This document shows, one piece after another, positions 53,087-62,152 of a stretch of 64,000 nucleotides of DNA. The notes beneath the pieces are model-generated. The model was not told where the DNA came from. It was given only the letters and a program-made list of their open reading frames with translations, and made no database searches. The DNA is taken from the NCBI GenBank assembly GCA_032027005.1, contig JAVSMW010000010.1:115372-179371 (forward strand), read 5' to 3'. Positions within the stretch are counted from its first letter, which is position 1. Every line of letters starts with the position of its first letter. The stretch is from JAVSMW01 sp032027005. Lineage in GTDB: Bacteria > Bacillota > Thermincolia > Thermincolales > UBA2595. The translations under genes and the position numbers were made by a program.

Positions 53087-53962
53087 TTAAACACCATCCA
53101 CCCAAAATCTGATTACCTGAACACCTTTACTGGTGAGCCGGACATTTGATGACTGAAGCTTTTTCAGCAGTTGATCAAAAGATGGTTTATCTTTCATGAG
53201 ATAAAAATACTTGAAATTAACCAAAAAGGCCTCTTCATCTGCACAATTTTCGAGATAGACCCTGCAATATTCGCCGGCTTTATCCATTTCCCCGGCTTCG
53301 AGCAAACTATTGATCAGTATTTTGTAAAATTTAGAATCCCCTGGACAGCTATTAAGGATGTTTTCCAGCACGTGAATAAAAGTGAACATAACTTTTTTCT
53401 TGTTTATTTCGTCCAACAAGTTGCTGTGAATGTATTCTTCCAAAACACCGGCATATCCTTTAGCGATTTCCAGATCCTGTTTTTCTTTTTCATATCGAAC
53501 CGAAAACTCCTGGATTTTCAAATCCAATTTCCGCTTTATTTCTGTTACCGCTGCCGCAGCGTAATGTGATGTTTCCACATCATCATCCCGGACAGCAGTT
53601 TTTAACATGTCCACATATTGACTGAAATCCTTTTTGAGGGTGTCTATCAACTGCTGCCTCTTGGTTTTGGTGTCATTAATCAATAAGGCCTCTTCAAGGG
53701 GTACAACATTTCTTTCTTTGTCCATGTCCACCCGTTCAGCAAATAATGTAACGGGACTGTCTTCCTCGGTTTCGTCATCAATTTCCTTAATTCTTTTGTC
53801 CTTGAACAAATACAGAATCAGGATGGTGATCCAACCCCCAACCGGAAAGAACAGTGAAATACAGAAATTTGCAAATCTCTCTTGTTTGTTAATGCGGTTA
53901 ACACCTATAAAGGCAATAATCACGCTAAGCAGTAAGTGTCCCCCTATTATTAAAGGCATCAT
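53087..53962 (-). CDS. PelE-like membrane/TPR protein
   Basis: 291 residues: two N-terminal helices (IIGGHLLLSVIIAFIGV; FCISLFFPVGGWITILILYL), a charged linker, then an all-helical, TPR-like domain (ILINSLLEAGEMDKAGEYCR, LVNFKYFYLMKDKPSFDQL). This is PelE's architecture; PelE scaffolds PelD, PelG and PelF. Sequence similarity is weak, so the call rests on architecture and position. It overlaps the upstream fusion gene by 38 bases. Confidence 0.75.
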   Translation of the reverse strand: MMPLIIGGHLLLSVIIAFIGVNRINKQERFANFCISLFFPVGGWITILILYLFKDKRIKEIDDETEEDSPVTLFAERVDMDKERNVVPLEEALLINDTKTKRQQLIDTLKKDFSQYVDMLKTAVRDDDVETSHYAAAAVTEIKRKLDLKIQEFSVRYEKEKQDLEIAKGYAGVLEEYIHSNLLDEINKKKVMFTFIHVLENILNSCPGDSKFYKILINSLLEAGEMDKAGEYCRVYLENCADEEAFLVNFKYFYLMKDKPSFDQLLKKLQSSNVRLTSKGVQVIRFWVDGV

Positions 53963-56150
53963 GTTTTCCCTCTTCTAATAATTCAACTTTTATGTCCTTT
54001 TTCTGGAGTCTTGATATTACATAGGCCGCCTCTTCTTTTTGCGTATTTGAAAGCAAGATTAATAATTCATTCTTTTCGTTAACACCCAAGTAATCCACTT
54101 CCCGGATGCCCTTCTCAACCTCGTACGCCAAATCGGTCCCCCAGTTATGGGAATCTCTTACCAACAAGACGGTGAATTCAATTCCATGTGACTGTTTTGC
54201 TTCAGCTTTGCTCTTCAGCAACTGTGCAAAATATTTACTTTTAAATACTGATGTACCGCTAAAATACTTTTCATCATAGATGGCTTGATCATATTGATAG
54301 GCCCGGGCCAAAGCCGATGTGATCAGGCTGGTAACTACTTTTAAGAGATTTTGTTTGTATAGTGACATGGCTTCAAATTCCATATTGTATATCGCAATTA
54401 CCGCTACCACTTTGTTATCAACCACAACAGGTGACATCATCATGGGTAAAGAAGCTATTAATTTTTTGTTAATGAACATGGCTTTGGTTTCCATCATAGC
54501 TTTTATTTCCGGAACATCATCGACTCGGAGGGACTTGGCAGCATTAACGGCACTTTCCAAAGATTTAGAGTTTAGCCGCAAAAAAGCTTGGTTTCGGGAA
54601 ACAGAATAAATGTAAACATCTTTTGATCTCATCATTCGTTCAATGATTCCAACAGTTTCACCGAAGACCTTTTCGGGTTCCAATGAATCCAAAACACTGG
54701 TAATTTGTACTATTTTGCCAAAACTGTCCTCGGTATTGGTAATTTGGTCCTGCAGTTCTTTCCTGACAATTTTGCCTTCTAAATACATTTCGTAAAGAAA
54801 GTCGAATTTTCCTTTAATTTCATCCCGTTCAACTCTAGCAGCCTCAGCTTGGTTTTTGTTAGCATCCACAGAATAACCCAATACTGAACCAACAAAAATA
54901 TACAGGCCGAATTGAACCAGGGTATTGATATTGTAGATTAAGTACAATAAATCTCCGGTACCTCGCATTTGCCACACAAACAAGACACAGGACAAAACGG
55001 TGGCAATGGTTGAATGTTTTAAGCCATACATTGTCCCCATAATAATAATATAAATCAGTGGAAAATCAACAGGGGTCCGGATGCCATGTTTTTCAGCGTA
55101 TGTCGAGAGAAAAACAACTAATCCAAATGAAGCAAAACTCTCCAAATAGGGGACCATTTTGCTCAGCCAAGCCCCTTTTTTAGGTTTTTCCTTAAATTCG
55201 GATTTCTTTTCTATTTTAGGTTTCTTCTGACTGTAAAAATCTTTATACCACTCATATGTTTTTTCCAGACCTTTGTCCAGAGTGTACTTAGGAGACCATT
55301 GCAGTTCAAGTTTGGCCCGATGGTTGGACAGACGTGAATGCATGACATCCCCATTTCTGGGCAGGGTATATTCAATATTAACTGAACGGTGCAGATTTTT
55401 GATAAAATTAACCAAATCTTTAACACTGAAATTAATGTTGGCCGAGATATTCAAAGTATCGGCAGAAACGGCCTCCACAGACCTGTAAATAGCCTCAACC
55501 GCATCACCGACATAGATGAAATCCCGGGTTTGTTCACCTGTTCCATGAATCAGCAGTGTTTCACCGTTAAAGAGGTTGTTCATGAAAGTGGCTACCACAC
55601 CGCCCTCACTTTTTAACCTTTGGCGTGGTCCGTATACATTGGAAAACCTAAGGCTGATGGTTTCCAGGTTATACGTTTGCCTCCACAGCCTGCAGTATTG
55701 CTCTCCGGCCAGTTTACTCACGCCATAAGGACTAAGCGGATTGCATTTGTCATTTTCCCGGAAAGGAATGGGTTTTTCGAAATTGCCATAAACTGTTCCT
55801 GATGAAGCAAAAATAAATTTTTTTACGCCGTATTTACTAGATAAATGTAGAATATTAATCAGGCCCAGAATATTTGATTCAGCTTCTGAAAATGGCTGCT
55901 CTAAGGACCGGGCTTCATCATTCTGAGCCGCCAGGTGGACGACTACATCAAACTCGTTATTGGCGAAAATCTCTTCACATTTCTGATCTCCGATATCCAT
56001 CTTATAAAATTTGTGCTCAATGGAAACATTATCTTGATGGCCTGTTGAGAGGTTATCCATGATGTAGATTTTGTAGCCTTCTTTATAAAATCGTTCGGCG
56101 GTATGGGAACCAATGAAACCATATCCTCCCGTGATCAGGACTTTCATCAT
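53925..56150 (-). CDS. Nucleotide-sugar epimerase fused to a PelD-like c-di-GMP receptor
   Basis: 741 residues. Residues ~1-310 are an extended SDR epimerase (VLITGGYGFIGSHTAE, catalytic YGVSK, SLRFSNVYGPRQ), like the UDP-GlcNAc C4-epimerases PelX/GalE that make UDP-GalNAc. Residues ~335-425 hold four hydrophobic helices, ~455-590 a GAF-like domain (PEKVFGETVGIIERMM), and the end a degenerate GGDEF domain: GIREVD keeps the RxxD inhibitory-site motif, while the GGDEF position reads EKNEL. That is the PelD pattern. Fusing precursor supply to the receptor is unusual. Start ATG 56150, with AAGGTGG upstream. Confidence 0.9.
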   Translation of the reverse strand: MMKVLITGGYGFIGSHTAERFYKEGYKIYIMDNLSTGHQDNVSIEHKFYKMDIGDQKCEEIFANNEFDVVVHLAAQNDEARSLEQPFSEAESNILGLINILHLSSKYGVKKFIFASSGTVYGNFEKPIPFRENDKCNPLSPYGVSKLAGEQYCRLWRQTYNLETISLRFSNVYGPRQRLKSEGGVVATFMNNLFNGETLLIHGTGEQTRDFIYVGDAVEAIYRSVEAVSADTLNISANINFSVKDLVNFIKNLHRSVNIEYTLPRNGDVMHSRLSNHRAKLELQWSPKYTLDKGLEKTYEWYKDFYSQKKPKIEKKSEFKEKPKKGAWLSKMVPYLESFASFGLVVFLSTYAEKHGIRTPVDFPLIYIIIMGTMYGLKHSTIATVLSCVLFVWQMRGTGDLLYLIYNINTLVQFGLYIFVGSVLGYSVDANKNQAEAARVERDEIKGKFDFLYEMYLEGKIVRKELQDQITNTEDSFGKIVQITSVLDSLEPEKVFGETVGIIERMMRSKDVYIYSVSRNQAFLRLNSKSLESAVNAAKSLRVDDVPEIKAMMETKAMFINKKLIASLPMMMSPVVVDNKVVAVIAIYNMEFEAMSLYKQNLLKVVTSLITSALARAYQYDQAIYDEKYFSGTSVFKSKYFAQLLKSKAEAKQSHGIEFTVLLVRDSHNWGTDLAYEVEKGIREVDYLGVNEKNELLILLSNTQKEEAAYVISRLQKKDIKVELLEEGKHDAFNNRGTLTA

Positions 56151-56189
56151 GCGCACCACCTTGATCTTGGGTCTTTTCAAATTTAGCCC

Positions 56190-57356
56190 TTATGATTTTA
56201 GTTGAGGGTTGGCCGAAGAATTAGCTAAACGACTGATTTTATGCAGCAAATCCTTATGATTAAGAGGTTTCTTCATACAGGCACTGGCTCCTGATGCAAG
56301 AATTTCGATAGTTTCCTGTTCGTTGTAGCTGACTGTCAGGCCAATGATGGGAATATCATGCCATCCTGATTTCCGGCGGATCTGACTGATTAACTGCAAT
56401 CCATCGATATATGGCAGCAGCATGTTGATAATTACCAAGTCCGGTGCCGGCCCAACGTGGATTAACTTGACGGCCTGGTATCCTTCCGCAGCATATTTCA
56501 CCTGAAACCCTTCCTGTTCCAGGAGATTTCGCAGAAGTTGGGCAGTTGGTTCATCATTCTCTGCCAATAATACTGTAGGAGCACTCCCAAAGAGGCTGGA
56601 TATTGGTGCAGGCTTTACGATCGATACCGTGGGATTGGTCGCTGGCTCCGGTGGTTTCGTCGCAGGCTCCGATGGCTTAGCTGCAGGCTCCGGTGGTTGG
56701 GGGTCAAAAACTTGCGGCGGAATCTGTACTACCGGAGGTGCTTCGTGCCCGGTAAGGGCTACCTGAGCCAGTTCTTTCTTCAGGAACTCATCAGGAGCAT
56801 CCAAGAGAATGGTTGGCAGCAGGAGCACATCGTCCTCTAAGGAAATGGAGCTCACCGGTGAAGAAGTAATTTCGGCAGCGCCGGAGTAATGACCAATGAA
56901 ATCTTCCAATTCCCTGATGAGATGGTCGGTAGTGCTTTCTCCAAATAAATTAAGGTCCAGGATATCCTCAACTATTTTCACAACAGACCGGATTTCACGT
57001 TTTATCCCCATGATTTCCTTGTCTAAAGAAGCGAGTTGGTCCTTTATTTCCTCCTCAAAAAGGCCCGCTTCTTTGATTATGGCCTGTATTTTATGTTCCA
57101 CCCGACCATGCATCCCGCCACAAAGGCTGCTGCCGAAATACTGTTGGTATTTCCGGACCAAGGATTTGCTTCCGCGGGCTGACTCCAGCCGGTACTTTAC
57201 AAAATTTAACTGGTTTTCCAGTTCCTCCTTGTGTTGTAAGCCTTGTTCTATAGCATTGTTTTGAGCATCCTCCAACACCTGATATTTTTGCCGGCGGGCA
57301 GCCGTTTCACTTTTTACAATTATCGGGTCATACCCAGAGACAGACCGGGAAAACAT
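56190..57356 (-). CDS. DivIVA-motif coiled coil with pseudo-receiver domain (first of two)
   Basis: 388 residues. The N-terminus FSRSVSGYDPIIV resembles the DivIVA membrane-targeting motif (F..x..GYD..xV). A coiled coil (~20-165), a Pro-rich linker (EPAAKPSEPATKPPEPA) and a C-terminal receiver domain (~265-385) follow. The receiver has LLAENDEP and KKPLNHKDL, but the phospho-acceptor site reads VIINMLLPYIDG: Asn for Asp. It probably cannot be phosphorylated normally. Paralogous to the next gene upstream. Likely a scaffold or curvature-bound regulator. Confidence 0.8.
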   Translation of the reverse strand: MFSRSVSGYDPIIVKSETAARRQKYQVLEDAQNNAIEQGLQHKEELENQLNFVKYRLESARGSKSLVRKYQQYFGSSLCGGMHGRVEHKIQAIIKEAGLFEEEIKDQLASLDKEIMGIKREIRSVVKIVEDILDLNLFGESTTDHLIRELEDFIGHYSGAAEITSSPVSSISLEDDVLLLPTILLDAPDEFLKKELAQVALTGHEAPPVVQIPPQVFDPQPPEPAAKPSEPATKPPEPATNPTVSIVKPAPISSLFGSAPTVLLAENDEPTAQLLRNLLEQEGFQVKYAAEGYQAVKLIHVGPAPDLVIINMLLPYIDGLQLISQIRRKSGWHDIPIIGLTVSYNEQETIEILASGASACMKKPLNHKDLLHKISRLANSSANPQLKS

Positions 57357-57379
57357 TTCACTTCTACCTCCTTCCTGGT

Positions 57380-58390
57380 TTAATTCGCTGTACAGCGGCA
57401 GAATCGGATGACCCTGGCCGCTAATTCCTTTGGATTAAACGGCTTTTGCAAACAATCGCCGGCCCCGGAATCCAGGATTTCGATAATTTCTTCCTCATTA
57501 TAATGATCAGTCATGCCGATAATGGGTACGTCTTTCCATTCTTCCTTGGCCCGAATCTGTCTTATAACCTGTAGTCCGTCAATACCGGGCAGCTTTAGAT
57601 TAAGCAATACCAGGATCGGTGGTAACCCCTCGCTAATCAACACAGATAATTGGTGACCATCTTTTGCCCATTTCACCTGAAAACCCTCCTGTTCGAGGGC
57701 CTGCCTAGTTAAGATTGCTGTATCTTCATCATTTTCGGCCAAGAGAATGTTTTTATTTTGCCGATCCAGGACCAACGAATCGGTAAAATTCCGGGTCACG
57801 GCTGTTTCGGCCAATTCCTTTTCCTGACTGTTGTATTCGGCTTCATCTATGAATGGAAGAACAGGGTAATCATCCTTGAGCACTGTTAAATCTTGTTGGG
57901 TTTCGGCCCTTTGCTGAAATTGGTTGATGACATTGTCCAGATTTTTAATTCGCAAGTCAGCATTTGCTTGGCCAAAATCGTTAAATTCAAGGAGGTCTTC
58001 GACTACTTTGAGCACTGAATTGATTTCCCGCCGGATCTCCGCAATGTAATCATCCAAATCAATTGTCTTGACCTGTATGTCTTTTTCAAAATCCTCTGTT
58101 TCTTGCAACAATTGGTTGATTTTCTGTTCCGTCACCTGGTTTGCTTTCTCGATAAGATTGCTCATTACGTATTTTTGGTATTTTTCTGTGAGGAGAACAA
58201 TCCCACGACTACCTTCAAACTGTGCTTTCAAAGAATCAAGCCTGGCCGCCAGCTCTTCCTTTTCATTTTGCGCTCTGGTCAGGGCCTGCTGTTTTCCCTC
58301 TTCCCCCCGCTTATGCGCTAGATACCGCTGTTCCAGCTCTTTATCAACACCTGCCCGATCATATCCCAGAAAGGAACGGCCAAATTTCAT
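57380..58390 (-). CDS. DivIVA-motif coiled coil with pseudo-receiver domain (second)
   Basis: 336 residues. N-terminus FGRSFLGYDRAGVDKEL closely matches DivIVA (FR..F.GYD...VD.FL). A coiled coil (~30-180) and a C-terminal receiver (~210-330) follow, with LLAENDED, VLLNLKLPGIDG (Asn at the phospho-acceptor site) and QKPFNPKEL. Same layout as the downstream gene; the two probably arose by duplication. It is preceded by a shorter DivIVA-motif protein without a receiver. Confidence 0.82.
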   Translation of the reverse strand: MKFGRSFLGYDRAGVDKELEQRYLAHKRGEEGKQQALTRAQNEKEELAARLDSLKAQFEGSRGIVLLTEKYQKYVMSNLIEKANQVTEQKINQLLQETEDFEKDIQVKTIDLDDYIAEIRREINSVLKVVEDLLEFNDFGQANADLRIKNLDNVINQFQQRAETQQDLTVLKDDYPVLPFIDEAEYNSQEKELAETAVTRNFTDSLVLDRQNKNILLAENDEDTAILTRQALEQEGFQVKWAKDGHQLSVLISEGLPPILVLLNLKLPGIDGLQVIRQIRAKEEWKDVPIIGMTDHYNEEEIIEILDSGAGDCLQKPFNPKELAARVIRFCRCTAN

Positions 58391-58798
58391 TTAACTCATC
58401 CTCCCGTTATAGCCTTGTTGCAGAGTTTGCAGTTCTTCCTGCAGTTGTTGCAAGACAGAATACCAATGAACTACTTCGTCTCGTTTTTCCCGCAATTTCT
58501 GCAAGGAGGCCATTTTCCGGGCCTGGGCCTCGGCCTGGCTTTGCTGAAGCTTAACATCAATTGACTCCAGTTCACTGTTTAAAGAATCAACAAGTTGAAG
58601 TTTGCTTTGGTTCAAGCTTTCCACTTTTTTTGTTAAACTGCTTATTTCCAACCGCAGATTTTCATTTGCTTGCAGCAAATTCTCTAATTCAGCTTGCTTT
58701 CTGGCAATAGCATCATGATGCTCTCTTTCCATTGTCGCAAAATAATCGTCAACTTCCTGGCGTCGATATCCAAATAATTTGCGTCTAAAGCCGGCCAT
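58391..58798 (-). CDS. DivIVA-motif coiled-coil protein, short form
   Basis: 135 residues. MAGFRRKLFGYRRQEVDDYF is a DivIVA-like N-terminus; the rest is coiled coil (ARKQAELENLLQANENLRLE; SKLQLVDSLNSELESIDVKL). No receiver domain. Start ATG 58798 with AGGGGGA upstream. First gene of the twelve-gene operon. It could polymerise at curved membrane and recruit the two receiver-bearing paralogues (inference). Confidence 0.8.
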   Translation of the reverse strand: MAGFRRKLFGYRRQEVDDYFATMEREHHDAIARKQAELENLLQANENLRLEISSLTKKVESLNQSKLQLVDSLNSELESIDVKLQQSQAEAQARKMASLQKLREKRDEVVHWYSVLQQLQEELQTLQQGYNGRMS

Positions 58799-58883
58799 AT
58801 GATTTCCCCCTAACCATTTCATGGAGACATAAAAAAATCTGGGTCAATTGTAGGATATTGGCAGATAATGTAGAATTAATTAA

Positions 58884-58899
58884 ATGGCATCCCTGCCAT
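58884..58899. promoter_or_regulatory. Inverted repeat in the divergent promoter region
   Basis: ATGGCA-TCCC-TGCCAT, a 6-bp perfect inverted repeat with 4-base spacer, between the operon start and the divergent regulator. Confidence 0.4.
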
Positions 58900-58944
58900 G
58901 TGAAGAAATTATATCATCCTCTGTTTAAACTAACTTTCGGCATA

Positions 58945-58985
58945 CCTAAAGTTTACCTAAAGTTTGCTTAAAGCTCGCTTTAAAA
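58945..58985 (+). promoter_or_regulatory. Four direct repeats with 11-bp period, probable OmpR-type operator
   Basis: CCTAAAGTTTA, CCTAAAGTTTG, CTTAAAGCTCG, CTTTAAAAATG in tandem, 11 bp apart. OmpR/PhoB-family regulators bind direct repeats with this period, and such a regulator starts 26 bases downstream. Confidence 0.65.
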
Positions 58986-59010
58986 ATGATTAATCTGGGA
59001 GGATAAATTA

Positions 59011-59721
59011 ATGTCTGGTGAAAAAATTTTGGTAGTCGACGATGATCCAGATATAAGTGAAGTAATTAACTTATATTTAACCAAGAACGGTTTTGAGGTT
59101 TTTTCCGCCGATGACGGTCAAAAGGCCGTCGATACAGCATGTTTACTTAAACCTGACTTAATCATTTTAGACATTCAGATGCCCAAACTTGACGGATTTG
59201 AGGTTTGCCAGGAAATTCGCAAGGAATCAAATGTCCCTATCCTTTTTCTCAGCTGTAAAGGTGAAGAAACAGATAAAATCGTGGGGTTAACTATTGGCGG
59301 TGACGATTACATCACCAAACCGTTTATGGCAGGTGAACTGCTGGCCCGAGTAAAATCCCACCTCCGTCGGAGCAGAACTGTAGGAACACAGAAAAAACCC
59401 GAAACCGGTGCTATCACCTTCCCGGGTATTTCTATTGATCCGGCCAGTCATTCCGTACTGGTTAACGGCCAGCTGGTAGCCCTGCCGGCCAAAGAATTTC
59501 AGCTTTTAGCCACCTTGGCCAAGCGTCCTAACGTTATCTTTGGCATTGAACAGCTCTTTCAGTCTTTATGGGGAGCCGACAGTTTGGGTGATAACCGGAC
59601 GGTAATGGTTCACATCAGTAATCTGCGCAAAAAAATTGAAACAGATCCTGCAAATCCGAAATACATTCATACAGTTAAGGGAGTCGGCTACAAATTCAGT
59701 CCTCCGGCCGCCTCTGAGTAA
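59011..59721 (+). CDS. OmpR-family response regulator
   Basis: 236 residues: receiver with VVDDDPD, phospho-acceptor in IILDIQMPKLDG and Lys in ITKPFMAGELL; winged helix with LLATLAKRPNVIFGIEQLF and VMVHISNLRKKIE. Both acidic sites are intact, unlike the pseudo-receivers across the intergenic region. It probably pairs with the following kinase and binds the 11-bp repeats upstream of itself. RBS GGGAGGATA. Confidence 0.94.
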   Translation: MSGEKILVVDDDPDISEVINLYLTKNGFEVFSADDGQKAVDTACLLKPDLIILDIQMPKLDGFEVCQEIRKESNVPILFLSCKGEETDKIVGLTIGGDDYITKPFMAGELLARVKSHLRRSRTVGTQKKPETGAITFPGISIDPASHSVLVNGQLVALPAKEFQLLATLAKRPNVIFGIEQLFQSLWGADSLGDNRTVMVHISNLRKKIETDPANPKYIHTVKGVGYKFSPPAASE

Positions 59722-59764
59722 AATTTGTTTCCCCATGATCATGACCATGAACTGAGGTATTTTT

Positions 59765-62092
59765 ATGAATGAATTCCTTTCCATTTTCCTTTTGGGCACT
59801 TTCATTTGCGCAGGCTTTGCCCAGTTCGCCCTTTTTGTCTTACATAAGAATGAACCGGATAAGCTGTATTTTGGCATTCTGTGTATTTTCTTGGGACTGG
59901 TGGCAGCCCTTTCCGAAAAAAACTTCTTATCAGCAAGTTTACCGGTCCTGGCTCAGGAGAACCTGTATAAAGTGGTAGTATTAGCCATATTTATCATAAT
60001 GCCGGTTTATTTAACGTTTATCAAATCTCTTTTCCCTGAGGCATTGCCCCCCGTGGTTCTGCGTGTTTCCCAAACTAGTGGTCCGATATTGGCCTTCGCC
60101 GCCTTGTTTATGCCAATCGCCCGCTGGCAGATGGCAGCACCTTTCTTTTTGGGCACTACCGTCATTTACTTTCTGTACCTTTTTTTCATTCTGGCCGCCG
60201 CCATCATAAGAAAAAGAGAAGGGGCAATTTTAAGCTTGACGGCCTCTCTCTGCCTTTCATTTTCATTCGTCATTTCCCTGATTATTACGGGTAACTATCT
60301 AATATCTCAGTTGTTTGATGAAATTTTTGTTTCTTTTGGCTTACTGTTATTCCTGATTTCAATTTCTTTTGTCGTGGTTTTAAAGACTACCGAAGTTATG
60401 ACAAAAGTGGAGGAGCTTTTGCAAAAAGATAAAGCTGTGACTAAAGTAAAAGATAACTTCCTATCCAATACTTTGCAGGAAATACGCTCCCCTTTAATTA
60501 ATATTCTAAAGATTTCAGAATCCTTGAGCGAGGCGGAGTCGGGAAATCTAAACGGCATCCAAAAGTCCAACATTTCTATGATTCTTTCTGCCGCGCGAAG
60601 ACTGCAAACCCAGACCGGCGACCTGTTTGATTACTTAGGAATACATAAAAAGGAAAACCCGACCGATGCAGAGCCCCATAACCTGAATGCCATAGTCCAA
60701 TCGGTCTGCGACCAATATCAATCTTTATTAAAGGGCAAACCCGTGAAACTGAAAAACGAAATCAGGGAGCAAATCCCTCCCGTTGGGGCAGATGACAACC
60801 GGGTCCGCCAAATTTTGGTTAACCTTATGGAAGCTGCCATTAAATATACCCCGAAGGGCGTTCTTGCCATCTCCAGCCAGAACTCGGAAAAAGCCGTAGA
60901 AATCATGATTACTGTTTCCGGTGGTGCTATTCCCAAAAACAAACTTGATGCAGCCTTTCATTCCCTGGACCGGTCTAACTTTTTGGCTCAGCCGGACCTG
61001 GATGCCACCGATTTGGAAATCAGTATTGTGAAAAGTCTTGTTGAATCTCACGGCGGCATCATTTGGGCCGAATCCGGCCCGGCACAGGAGTTTAAAATTA
61101 TTTTCACCCTGCCGGCAGCCCTTAATGAATCACCGGAAACTAACCAAAATGAGGCCGGAATAATAATTCAAGCCTCCCTTACGGAAGCTGCTGTCAGCGA
61201 AGCAGCGGCCGCCTCTGCTCCCCTTACCGACAACAGCGCAGACTTAGAGGCCCAAAACCTGTCTCTGAGGCAGGCAAATCAAGCTCTCGAAGAAAAAGTA
61301 CGTGAATTAAGCTCAAACTTAGAACAAACTAATCGAAAACTGGAGAAGATTGGTGAAGAACTCAGCAGGTTAGAAAAGTCCAGAAGAAACCTCTTAAGTA
61401 ACATCTCTCATGACCTCCGCTCACCCATGACTTCTATTCAGGGATATGTTGATGCCATCATCGATGGGTTGGTCGAAGATCCGGTCAAACAGCGTGATTA
61501 CCTCCTGCGGGTGCGAAACAAAATAACCGGTCTGTACCGGTTGACGGAAGAACTTTTTCGTTTGACAAAGCTGGAAGCACGGCAGGTTGAGTTTATTCAA
61601 CGTCTGGTTCCGGTGGCCAAACTGCTCCAAAACATTTATGAGAGATATAAACTGGAGGTTTCGGCCGGTGAAATTCACTATGAACTTACGGTCCCAGCCG
61701 AGTTTACCAGTCAATGGCCCATGATTTTGATTGATACCGACCATCTGGACCGGGTCTTTGCTAACCTCATCTTAAATGCTGTCAAATTCACTCCACAGGG
61801 TGGAACTATTATTTTAAGCTGCGATTTGTCAGGTCACGATGTGGTGTTTAAGGTGACTGACACTGGGGCAGGCATAGCAGAAAAAGACCTGCCGTTTATT
61901 TTCGACCGTTTTTATATGGGTTCAAAAGCCCGGACCTCAACTGCAGGCGGCAGCGGCCTGGGACTGACCATCGCCAAAGAAGTTGTAGAATATCATGGCG
62001 GTAGTATCTGGGCAGAAAGCAAGCCGGGCGAAGGCTCTACTCTGCTTATAAAACTGCCCGTCTGCGAGACAGCCCCATTTCCGGTGGAATAG
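59765..62092 (+). CDS. Histidine kinase with 7TM sensor, pseudo-kinase module and active module
   Basis: 775 residues. N-terminal ~215 residues form seven or so hydrophobic helices (7TMR-DISM-like). The first kinase-like module (~235-450) has NTLQEIRSPLINI where the catalytic His would be Gln, and a weak ATP-binding lobe (NLMEAAIKYTP). A coiled coil follows (~495-540). The second module is standard: NISHDLRSPMTSIQGY (His ~556), NLILNAVKFTP, DTGAGIAE and GGSGLGLTIAKE. The pseudo-module may regulate the active one. In operon with the OmpR regulator. Confidence 0.9.
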   Translation: MNEFLSIFLLGTFICAGFAQFALFVLHKNEPDKLYFGILCIFLGLVAALSEKNFLSASLPVLAQENLYKVVVLAIFIIMPVYLTFIKSLFPEALPPVVLRVSQTSGPILAFAALFMPIARWQMAAPFFLGTTVIYFLYLFFILAAAIIRKREGAILSLTASLCLSFSFVISLIITGNYLISQLFDEIFVSFGLLLFLISISFVVVLKTTEVMTKVEELLQKDKAVTKVKDNFLSNTLQEIRSPLINILKISESLSEAESGNLNGIQKSNISMILSAARRLQTQTGDLFDYLGIHKKENPTDAEPHNLNAIVQSVCDQYQSLLKGKPVKLKNEIREQIPPVGADDNRVRQILVNLMEAAIKYTPKGVLAISSQNSEKAVEIMITVSGGAIPKNKLDAAFHSLDRSNFLAQPDLDATDLEISIVKSLVESHGGIIWAESGPAQEFKIIFTLPAALNESPETNQNEAGIIIQASLTEAAVSEAAAASAPLTDNSADLEAQNLSLRQANQALEEKVRELSSNLEQTNRKLEKIGEELSRLEKSRRNLLSNISHDLRSPMTSIQGYVDAIIDGLVEDPVKQRDYLLRVRNKITGLYRLTEELFRLTKLEARQVEFIQRLVPVAKLLQNIYERYKLEVSAGEIHYELTVPAEFTSQWPMILIDTDHLDRVFANLILNAVKFTPQGGTIILSCDLSGHDVVFKVTDTGAGIAEKDLPFIFDRFYMGSKARTSTAGGSGLGLTIAKEVVEYHGGSIWAESKPGEGSTLLIKLPVCETAPFPVE

Positions 62093-62152
62093 AACTATTA
62101 AGTAAGCTTTCTTCTCTTTAAATGACATTTGCCCAAAATTTTTTTCGGGTCT

